Shown one piece after another: positions 1 through 11,100 of a stretch of DNA of 64,000 nt. Made by a program: the position numbers and the translations under genes. The stretch lies in the NCBI RefSeq assembly GCF_029873635.1, contig NC_080423.1, positions 102,114,991 to 102,178,990 on the forward strand, in the 5' to 3' direction. Below the pieces are notes generated by a model. The model saw nothing but the letters and a program-made list of their open reading frames with translations, did not search any database and was not told where the DNA came from. This stretch comes from Malania oleifera. Lineage: Eukaryota; Streptophyta; Magnoliopsida; Santalales; Ximeniaceae. The number at the start of each line of letters is the position of its first letter. The stretch's first letter is position 1.

Positions 1-371
1 AAGACAATGCTCGAGATGACAAATCCTGGAGAGTCAAGTTTAAGGGAGGATGTTGAAAATTAAACTTGATTGGTTACAGAAGAGATGACCGGCAGCCCAC
101 CTCTCTTGAATTTGCGCTGGAGTCAGCAGCAATCTCACCAAACCCCACCAACTCCAGCCACCACTGCTGATTATAATCTTCACTTATTGTCAGATGTTTT
201 GCTATAAATAGATATGTGTGTGTGTGTGTGTAATGTAATATGTGGTGTAGAGAGAGTGAATAACCAGTGAGAAAAGAGAAATTGTATTTGAGAGTTCTCT
301 ATATTTTGTTTCAGATTATCATTGAAATTAATTGAATTTAATTGTGTACAATTCTCACTAAGTTTCAATCA
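1..371 (+). mobile_element. 3' end of a Copia-type LTR retrotransposon: coding tail, polypurine tract and 3' LTR
   Basis: Bases 1-50 read in one frame as the end of a polyprotein, closing in FKGGC then a stop, a tail style common in plant Copia elements. A purine-rich tract (taagggagga, 41-50) lies directly before a TG start at 51. The following roughly 320 bp look like an LTR: a TATA-like ctataaata near 203, a (TG)n run at 213-231, and a CA end near 371 (ttcaatca mirrors the tgttgaaa start). The right boundary is approximate. The element body lies outside the window. Confidence 0.55.
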
Positions 372-2142
372 TAACCACCCATCAAAAATTACGAAATATT
401 TTTCAAAAAATGCATATGCACACACATTAAAAAAATGTCATGGTGAAAAATAAAATAAATTGTAATTATTTTACCTATTTATTATATTCGAAAGCTCTCT
501 TTTGGTACTTCAAGAACAATCTTATTTATCATACGTAACAGTTTTTAAAAATTGTACAAAAAAAAAAAAAAACTTTTTAAATGTCTTATTTTCTCACATT
601 TTTAATATTTTATGAATATTTTTATTTTAATTAAAATTATAAATATAAACTCTAACTGAATTCTAAATCTTAAAATACAATGACACAACATCTGAAAGCC
701 CTAAAATTTTTTTTTTTCAGTCCGCCAATAATCAAAAAGTCAACAACAGAAATAAAAAAATTACAATATTTGTCATTACCTGTACCTTTGCTTGCTAGAC
801 CCAATAAAAAACAAAACAAATAAAAACAACGTAAACAAGCATTAACTTTTAATAATGTATTAAAAATTTTGTTTCATTGAGTTACTTTATATTTCATATT
901 TTCCTCTCAATTTCCTTGATGATTAAACATTTAGGGAAAAAAAAAATACATTCCATTCAAAGTAAATCAATTCTGACACATAAAATGACTAATCTAAAAT
1001 ATAGCCCTCTAAAAATGTTCACATCCCCAAAAATAAATACAAAATTAACACAATTAAGAGTGGCCAATATCACTCAATTTGAGTTTCAACTCTTTCCATA
1101 TATTTTATTCCTCCTATTTTGAGAGACCAAGAGGCCAACTAACTAAACCTATACCCCTTGCCTTGGCTCGGTATTTGGAACTTGAGAGTAAGACAAAATT
1201 TAAATTTGTATGAATTTAAAAGAAATTTAATATAATTTAACATTAAATTTTATTCAAATCTATACAAATCCAAATTTAAGACCTAAATTTCACGCTCCCA
1301 ATTCCAAGTGCAGGTAAAGTGAGCAATAAATCAACAAGCTTAAATTTGATTCACCAAATGTCTACTCAAAGAATAGAAATAAGACGAGACATCAAAATTT
1401 CTACAGATACATAATAATTAAAAAATATACAAATCAATTATGCACACATTTGTGTCATTCCATCCATCCATCCATCCACCACGAACAGGTAAGAACAAAC
1501 ATTCTCATGACAGTTGAGAATAGTCCTTGTTGACTCCACCTTAGAGATGAACAAAAAAATTATGCATTACCATTTACTTTAAAATGAGAAATTTTCTCTT
1601 ACAAACTACCAAATTCTTATATTATAATCACTCAACCATCTTGCAAACCAAATACAACTTAACTCGAAGTGTAAATGAAAACATAAATTTCAAGTTTTAG
1701 ATTTGATAAAAACTATATAGATTTATTTTGCCTAAATTTTCATACAAATTTAAATTTAAGATTCAAATTATACAAATTCAATCCAAAATCTCAGAACCCC
1801 AAACACATGGCTAGAATCAAAAATAAATTGGCCACTTCTAAAAATTCAAACACTTAGGAAACCAAATTACTGAACTATGACAGAATCCTATGAATACATC
1901 GAAGTTATGTTGGCTACAACATCTAGATATCTGCCCTCTTTTTTTTTCTTCCAAGAGTAATATGCACTCAAATAGAGGGCATAAAATCTCCCACTCCTGC
2001 GAAGCGGAAAATCAAAGCTGGCACTTGGCATGCAAATAATGGTACAAAGTTCTTTCCCTCTCTATTACAGAAATAAATGGTAATGGCCACTATGATAAAG
2101 AGTCTATAAAAGGAATTGTCTTCTCCCAACTTCACCCAATCA
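372..2142. other. AT-rich intergenic DNA and the 3' flank/3' UTR of the poly(A)-binding protein gene
   Basis: No coding region is recognised. The part next to 2142 must contain the 3' UTR of the minus-strand gene that stops at 2143, but no polyadenylation site can be placed with confidence. A short ccatccatccatcca run lies near 1460. The rest shows nothing beyond high AT content. Confidence 0.5.
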
Positions 2143-2188
2143 TTAATATGGTCTATATCGCATGGGCCTCCTGAACCTTGGAACCCTT
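2143..2188 (-). CDS. PABN: PABN exon 6: terminal coding exon, 46 nt
   Basis: The acceptor TTGTACAG|AAGGGTTCC completes the Gly codon, followed by [14 protein letters not shown] and TAA at 2145-2143. The tail closely resembles the Arabidopsis ending ([13 protein letters not shown]). A second stop, TGA, follows at once. Confidence 0.9.
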
Positions 2189-5100
2189 CTGTACAAGAAA
2201 ATTTCATATCAGATCATTCAACATTAAGGCATAACAGCAAATGCAACAAGCTAAGACAAGAATTTTTTAAAATAAAAATAAAAGCAGGCCCCGTGCATAA
2301 AGCTGCCACATATGCAAGGTCCAGAGAAGGGGCAGATTACAATGGGTCTATAGTACACAGCCTTACCTTGCATTTTTGCAAGAGGCCATTTCCACACCTC
2401 GAACCGTGATGCACAGTATGCAGTGATATAAATTATGGAGAGAAGCAACAGCAGAACCGGCAGTTGGGTTTGGTCCCCTGATCAGTTTGGACAGTACTAG
2501 CAGTATGAAGTAATAAGAACCATTCTGAGCCCTAATTGCTCATTCCTACTCAAACTGACCATCCAAACAGAAAAGATGGGTCCACATTGGTTCAGTTAAG
2601 GATGAACCAAGCTCCAGGCCCAAGTTTCACATTGGTTCAGTTAGGATTAATCAGGACCCCACGCAACCTCCAAGCAAATCATATGACATTGTATTATATC
2701 ATTTATGATCTAATAATTCAAAAGCAGGAGAAAATATTTGGTACTAGGTACCACATCATTGTCGTGGTTGATACCATGCAGTACCACCCAATATTTCTCA
2801 ATTGAAGATGATAGTTACGCTAAAGGTGATAACGACACCATCCTTCAATGACATGGTATCCACTGGTATAACACTAAATCATTCTTCCTTCTAATACTCC
2901 CTCGCAAGGAGAATAAACCCAACATGCAAATGCTCTGATAGTGAAAAGATACAGGATGCCAGAACTAGGAATCCTATTACAATGACACACCAAACCTAAT
3001 TCATAATATTCCAATTTTTTTCACTTCTTTCTCTTCCAAGCAACAAAGAAAGGTGTGAATCCAAGCTTACCCATAACCATATGGAGCATAAAATTGGGGG
3101 CTGGGCATGAAGGGCCTTCGAGATCGAAAACCTAAATATGGATTAGGTCGCCTCCCTCGATACTGTTTCATTCCAGGAATGTTAGTTCGCTTAGCAGAAA
3201 CCTGCACATAAACCAATAGCTACCACTTAAATCAGAGAAACAAAATCACAGACTAATAATCTACCACAAATTTAAATAAGGAAACCTTCAATTGTCGACC
3301 GTGCAATTCAGATTCATTTAACAGGATAGCATTCTGAACAGCCTCAATTTCAACAAACTCAACATAAGCAAATCCTTTTGGTTGACCAAATTTGTCTGTC
3401 AAAATTGTCACTCTGTTCACAGTTCCACAGGATTGGAAATGCTGCTGGACTTCCTCAGGGGTACATGCATAGTCTACCTGAAGTCGAAGAATTAAAATGC
3501 AAAATATTAATGCACTCAGTCAACATTGCCAATATACAGAAAGCATGTGTGGATGTATATGCCCAATGACAAGTAGAGTAGGAATACATGACCTACTTAC
3601 AAAATACAAAAAACGAAAAACCAATTATGATTGCATGCAACCAGCCAAAGAAATTGAATTGTAATCAGCAAACTAAATTAAATCTAATCCTACAACAAAC
3701 GCACTCCTTCAAGCCATAGCAATTATTTCTTCAATTAAGGAAGTTCTTAGGGGCCTCCCAGAAAAACTAAGCCAGCCTCTCCCAGTAGTGGTGTAGTCCC
3801 ACCCAGTGATAGCATAGTTCCAGACTTCCAGTAGTGGGTCATTCACTGTAGTAAAGGAAAGGTGTGCAAATTCTTTTCAACCCCTCACTCTGGCAGAAAG
3901 CAGCAAAGCAGACTTCCCACAGTAGGGGTTGGATAATTGGACGGCTGCTAGCTTTCCAAACTGGGGAATGAATGACACAGGATATAAAATCAACAGCAGA
4001 TAATTGAAAAATTACCCAAAGACTCCCACCCATTAATGTAACAGAACTAACAGTGCTTACAGATTAACTTCCTCCAACAGGAAAGAGATCAGCTGATTCA
4101 ATAAGATCTGGTTAACTGACTGAACCACCAGCAGTTGACTCTGGGCATTTACCTTCTGACCGACCAATGGGTCCTCAGACCAACAATGCCTCCGGGTAAG
4201 GAAATTAACCTTGCAAACTCCCATCATTCTAGTCATGACTTTTGGTTAACTACCATGTAGGTATGTCCAGGGCCAATCAATAGGCTGCGATCAATACAAG
4301 CAAACCTCAGTCCTGCCACAAGAATTTACGAAAGATGATGGAACAGCTAGAGAGATTAGTCTGTAAGTCCCTCATAATGTAGTATTCTTATGAAGTGGGT
4401 AGAGAATGATGTATCCACGAAATAAAGGTCAATGATCCAAGAACCATTGGCTCCACCATGGTTCAAGTGGCTTATGTAATGCTCATGCATGCGAGCTTGA
4501 TCAAGTGAATATTGACTGAAGTGCCCACGAACTTTCCAAGTGCTAGGAAACTTTGGTCTCTGACATGAGGCAATCCAATCCAACTGAAGAACTTCTAGAG
4601 TAACATGCCTAACCAAACCATTCAAAGAGCACCGAAGCGATGCAAGAAAAGCACTCTGCTCCTTCAAAATTTTCCATGCCTCTCCAACCAGCCTCTCCAA
4701 CCAAATACACCAAATGATGGCAAGAATGGAGCAAAGCCACAATTCTTCCCTCTCTTTCCCCCTTCCAAAACCTCTAAAATTAATATCACAAATTTCCTCC
4801 AAAGATGAGGGACAAGTCCAAAATTCTAAACAGATTATTCCAAAGAATCCAAGGAAACATATAGATTAGAACAAACATGAACAAGTTTCCCCACTCAAAT
4901 GGAAAAGGACACACGGTACAAACATCTAGCGACAGGACCTTATATGGTCCTCAGTTCAGCAAGTTAGTATTGATTTTCTTAAGGATCACATTCCAAGTAA
5001 AAGCCTTTATCTGCAAAGGAACTTTTTACATTTACAAATGAAAGAATATAAGGAATTTTTTTTGCACTTTATTCAAATTACAAGAAATTACAAATAAACC

Positions 5101-8100
5101 CCTAATTATACAAGAAATTACAAATAAATCCAACATATGCATAAGCCTAATTGGATTAGAATTCAACAATCTTTGACCATATTATTTGAAACCAATCTCC
5201 AATTTGGATCAAAATGATCATCCAATTACCTGCTTCCTATCATCATACATTGATTCCCTCCTGCTAAAAAGAACTTAACCGAAAGCACCAAGGAGTCCAT
5301 CACCATGAGAGGAGCCATCTTGCTTCATAAAGAAGTAACATGTGATGCCCTTCAATTTAGTTAGTGGAAGAGCTCAAGACAACATCAACTTATACCATGT
5401 CTTGTAAATGGAGAATGTACGAATTTTCATAAACATCAAAATTAACCCTCCTATCAAACAATCATGGACACCCAAAGGATATAACAAGTCCTGAGAGAAA
5501 GGATATGACACTGCAAGCTTCCGCAATTGACACTACCTTAAAGTACCTTTCTTTATCAATAAAGAAAAACTCATTCAAGGGCATTAAAAAGAACGCCACC
5601 CCCGTACATACCACAAAAGGAAATCACCCTACACTGCAGAGTGAGTGCCCCTTGGTAATTGATGCTTCTTGTGTTTGGGTAGTGCTGAATCTGCCACTCT
5701 CGCAGGTAAGCAAGCAACAATCATCGAACTTCAAGTTGGTGTTGTTCACCCAAGCAATCTTGCATTGATCAGGATGTGGTTCCACCTTTAAATTTAACTT
5801 CCTCAAAGCTTCTTCAAAAACTACATTTTGTCTGAAAAATGTTTGTTCATCACCGGTCTTTACTTCAACATTATGCGAAGGGAGGATAGGCCGAAGCACT
5901 AACAAGTTCCCACTTTGCCATCTTCATATAAGTCATTTGGGACTTTTGACTCCACTTCATCACTAGGATGGCATCATCTTCTTCTTCTTTTCCCCACACT
6001 TGCCACTGCTTAGTTAGGACATTGTGCAACTCAATGCTCAAAACCTTAACATTTGAAACACTTTAATGCTATTGGGACCTTAGTTGCTGTTCTGAAGTGA
6101 TCTAGAGTCTTATGGATTAGTAGTCAGAGCTCCTTTACCCAACTATTAAACTTCACTTGCAGATTCTTGTGTTTGGGTAGTGCTGAATCTGCCACTCTCG
6201 CAGGTAAGCAAGCAACAATCATCGAACTTCAAGTTGGTGTTGTTCACCCAAACAATCTTGCATTGATCAGGATGTGGTTCCACCTTTAAATTTAACTTCC
6301 TCAAAGCTTCTTCAAAAACTAAATTTTGTCTGAAAAATGTTTGTTCATCACTGGTCTTTACTTCAACATTATGAGAAGGGAGGATAGGCCGAAGCACTAA
6401 CAAGTTCCCACTTTGCCATCTTCATCCAAGTCATTTGGGACTTTTGACTCCACTTCATCACTAGGATGGCATCATCTTCTTCTTCTTTTCCCCACACTTG
6501 CCACTGCTTAGTTAGGACATTGTGCAACTCAATGCTCAAAACCTTAACATTTGAAACACTTTAATGCTATTGGGACCTTAGTTGCTGTTCTGAAGTGATC
6601 TAGAGTCTTATGGATTAGTAGTCAGAGCTCCTTTACCCAACTATTAAACTTCACTTGCAGATTCCCCCAGTAGTCTTCTCAAACCAAAACGCCAACCAAA
6701 CGCTAAGAGGATTAGGTTGCATATCCTCCTCTGTGTAAGTGTCAATCTGTGTAGGATCCCTAAATGTAATGAGACGACATGCAGCAAACTTGGAGTGAGT
6801 AGCTGGCTTCAATCCTTCCATTTATAAAGCAATCATCACATCCTCTTTCCACTCTATGTTAGCACAAGCAGCCAAATGATAGAACCTACAAGTGTAATCT
6901 GCTACTGTTGAACACTGCAGGTACTTGGTCAGTAGTCACAGTAAACAATTACAATTTGTTCCTGCATGGCTCACTTCATCTCATTCCTTGTTCGGATTTC
7001 ACCATGTCTCCTCTTTCTAAAGATCTACAATTTGACCCACCAAATTCGATCAATCATGAGGACCATTAAAATCTGTCTTCACACAACCCCAGCATGGGGA
7101 ACAACAGCAATTGTGCCATTCTCCTGCTGATAAGAAAATCACATGGCCCCTTACCCAAGGCTGCAACTTCAGTTGTTAGCCTATTCTAAGTACCAGTAAT
7201 AGTCGTCAAAGTAATTTCCATGTATACTAAACAACAACTTCACTTTTAAAGATAAGACAAAATTAGCCACCATGTTTAGCCAGTAATCTCAATCAACTCA
7301 TGAAATTTTCTCAACCCGGACTCCCAAGTTCTCAATTTCACCTTTGTTCTAGAATATCTCATAGAAATTAAACAGATTCCTATAAACAACTCATAAAATG
7401 CATCAATAAATCTGATTCTTCATGCTGCCAGTTCCATTGGCCCATACATAATATGCATCAAAGTAGGATTGATTTTCTACAAAACAGCTTCAAAATATAA
7501 AAAAGGAAAATCAAAAATATCATGGCTCTAATTCCTTTCTCGTGGTTCTGGAAGTAGCAGAAGAGGAGGAATGTTCCCACATGCTTGCAAGTCCTTAGCC
7601 GCCAGCAGCAACCCTCCAGTGGTGGTTTCAGTGCGAAGGTCGATTGGGGATGACAAACCCACTGCTGCTGCTGCTGCTGCTGTATCAAAATAACTCTAGG
7701 AAAAGTGAAAAACTGACAAAAATGTCTGGGTGGCAACAAAATTTTGGGAAGGCTATGGAGTTTTTTTTTTCGTATCTACTGTTGATGGAAGTACGCAAAT
7801 CACTGCCAGCATTGTGGTGTTCACAGAAAGGGGCAGGGGCTATAATTTCTGACTATTCCAGCAATGAAAAGTTCTTCAATGCATGAGGGATTTCCTGTGA
7901 TTTCTGATTCAGCTTATGCCGTGTGGGTTGATTGAAGTATCTATGACAGGTTCTGGTTATTGCAAACAGTTAAGATGCAACAATCGAAGCACTGAAAAAT
8001 GGAGGACATGGAGTCGGATAGAAGGGGCTCTGTTTGGCAATAGAAGCGCACCAATCAATATCTGGCTATCTGCTCTGATACCAAATGATGCCGAACAGCG

Positions 8101-11100
8101 ATAAAGAATACTGCCCAAGGGAAAATAGGAAGAAAGAGGATAAGGTAAGAAGGAAGAAAGGGAAGGAGAGAGGTCGAGGAAGAAGAAACAAGTTTGTTGT
8201 TTCTTTTTTTTTTTTTTGGGTGGGGGGTGTCATCTCAACTTCCACAAATTCAAAAAAGAAAAAAACTGACTTTTTATGTGGCTTCCAACACCCCCCCCCC
8301 CCCAAAAAAAAAATTTATAAGAAAGCCTAAATTACAAGAATGTTACAAATAAAACCCTAAAGATGGAAGAAATTGAACCCCAAAATTTTGCATAACCATA
8401 GCAACAAATTAAACTAAACAATTAATAACTACTAATTAACTAAATCATTTGGGCAAGGATCCAACCATCCCTTAACACTAATCTTTGAAATTGAATCCCA
8501 AATTGGGTTTAAAAAAGATCCATCCAACTACCAACTTCCCGTCCTACATCGGAAAGGACTTGCAAGGATTGTCCCTAAAGAATCAAGACTCCAAATTGTT
8601 CCATCACTCCACAAAAGAATACGAAAAGAATCGAGCACATTTCACAAAGGGAAAAATCATTAGTCTCTCTCTCATTACTGTTCCTCTTTAAATGAAAATC
8701 CCATGGCTACCCACCAGGCCACCTCCCTTCAGGAGAAGGAAACCAGGAATAAGAGTATCAAAAGAGTAGATAACCAAAAAAGACAAGAGTGCACTCAAGC
8801 CAAAGGAGCCTCCCCAATAACAACTTTATACTGAACAATAGTGAAAATATATATATGATAATCTTAGACACAAATTTCCTAGAACTCGTATTAACTCCAA
8901 CTTAGCATCATACCCATCCCATTTATGTCCAAATTTACTACAAGTGACCCTATGCCAAAGAAAGTTACCTCTAAGGGAAATCTCACAACCACTTCACCAC
9001 CAAGGAAATGTTTTTGGACACCAATTACCTAGATCCAAATCTCCCTCCCTCTTAGATCTAATCAGAGTCTCCCACCTTACAAGGTGATCTCTAATCAGAG
9101 TCTCCCACGTCTCACCAACTCACAACCACAAGAAATCCTGATCAATTTCTTTAATCTCTACACCACTCTCACATGAATCTTAAAAGGACAAATAATACAA
9201 TAAAATGGAAGAAAGACATGCATGGATTAGAGTAATACAACCTAAAATAAAGCTCCTTTCCATTCATCCAGTCTCCTAGCAACTCTCTCATAGATTGGAT
9301 CCCAAAAAGAAAATGTAATGGGATTACCACCTAAAGGGACATCTAAATAAGTAATGGGCCAACTTAAAACACCACAACCTGCTACCTTAGCAAAGGAAGA
9401 AAGGTTGTAAGGGTAATACTCAAATCAATACCAATTCCCACAATCACACACTTGGAAAAGTTTATTCTTAACCATAACACTTTTTCAAACACCAGCAAGA
9501 TGATTAACATAGTAGAGAAACTACTGACATCCTCCAATAAGAAGAAAATGGTATCTACTGCGAGCTATAAATGTGAGATACACGTCAATGGCGTCAATGG
9601 AAGAACTATAATTTCTCTCTTGACTGGGAAAGGAAACTGAAATGAGACAAGCAAAGCCTAGTACAAACTAAAGACAGCAGTCTCCCTCTCAATCAAGCTC
9701 CTCTTAAAATGAAAAAGATTCTGAAAAGCATCACTCTTATTATTGACAATGATGCTAGAAATGAAATCATGTTAAGAGTTTGGAAAGACAACAAAAGCAT
9801 CAAGAAGCTAGAGAAAAGGAAACAACCCCTTCCCACAAATCCCCACAAAACAAACTTTCTCATCAGTCACCATATCAATATGTGAGAATAACATGACACA
9901 TGATGGAATGTTTGTCCATGGATAAAGCAACATTATGCAACATACATTAGTACCATCATGCATCCAGGTTTATTTTTGACAGAAAAATTTGTGGGCAACA
10001 TGAAGTGAAAACTGAGGCTTGAACATAGTTTGAAGCCTCTGTTTATAGAGTGAAGAATGAGGATAATTACAACTGAAAAAAAATTTTGAAATCTAGATCT
10101 AATTATAAAAAGTACATAATCACAATATAACAATGATAGCAAGCACAAAAGAACTCAAATGGATAAACTATACAACAGTAGCAACGATGAATGAAAGAAA
10201 CAAAGAAACAAGCATACGGCAAGTGAAAACAAAAGAACATAAAATTAATCAATAAGCCAAATACGAAAATATAACAATAAACTATGAACAATAGCACAGG
10301 AAAATAGAAAATGATGTGGGCTCCCCATTGGAATAAACTTCATTCTAGTAATTCTGAATGATATAAGGTAGTGGAAAGTTATAATTTTATATGCTTATTA
10401 ATTTATTCTTAAGATATACTGATAACAAGAACAGGAACTATTAAATAAAATAAAAACACCCTTCAGCAGCATGTTACTAGGGGTATGGCTTCAGCAACAA
10501 ACAACCCATTTGTTGGAACTATATTTTGATGATTGACAAAACTCCAAATTAGTTACTTAAGCTTTGAACTAGCAGATGCATCATCAGACGTATCAAACAG
10601 ATGCATCATTAGATACATCTGTAAAACACAGTATGAGACGCATCTAAAAGATGCATCAATAGATGCATCTAGAGACACATTGGGTACTGATCATATGAGA
10701 TGAATTTCCGGTCGAGCTTTCTTTGAGATGTATTCAATTTAAATTATCAATTATTATGATCAATTGATAAAACATGAGCAACAAAGAAAATTGACGATTA
10801 ATATACATTATCGAATCTTTATGTGCCTATTCACTGAATATGTACTGGTTCAAAAAAGGGTTTGCTTAAAATGAATATGATGCACAGCTAAGGCAATGAC
10901 CTTTGAATCAAGAAAAGTTCTTGGAACTAATTCTGCTATTGGAAACAAATTTACTTTAAAAACCTGGGCCTAACATTTGATATTCAATTTCAAAAAGTGT
11001 TTTTGATATTCAGTTTTTGATATTCAATTTCTAACTATAAATTGTACATTAGTGATATTCAGTTTTTGATATTCAATTTATAGTTATAACCTGGGCCTAA

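Larger units (their letters stand above)
5061..8548 (-). mobile_element. Degenerate Ty3/gypsy element I inserted in the L1 LINE
   Basis: The 5' LTR is 8086-8548 on the minus strand (starts TGTAGGAC, ends GGCATCA). An iMet-type primer site TGGTATCAGAGCA follows at 8083-8071. Gag remnants, zinc knuckle and protease follow, then a polypurine tract (agcaggagggaatcaa, about 5265-5250) and a truncated 3' LTR (5249 to about 5061, start TGTATGATG). LTR starts are recognisably similar. RT, RNase H and integrase are missing, so it is an internally deleted copy. The 3' LTR is cut, so no target duplication can be read. Confidence 0.7.

Noticed and set aside
1908-2025. Alternative PABN ending resembling FRFAGVGDFMPS near 1980
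   Set aside because: A better terminal exon at 2188-2143 gives [10 protein letters not shown] and a stop, matching family members, with a good acceptor.
7458-7739. Minus-strand open frame with a Gln run
   Set aside because: The Gln run is the CTG microsatellite; the frame lies inside the broken gypsy element I and shows no domain.
8071-8083. tRNA-like words (tggtatcagagc) at 8071, 27161, 39731, 43296 and 46345 considered as tRNA gene pieces
   Set aside because: They are only 12-13 nt complements of the initiator tRNA-Met end, placed as primer-binding sites; no tRNA cloverleaf is present. No tRNA or rRNA gene was found in the window.
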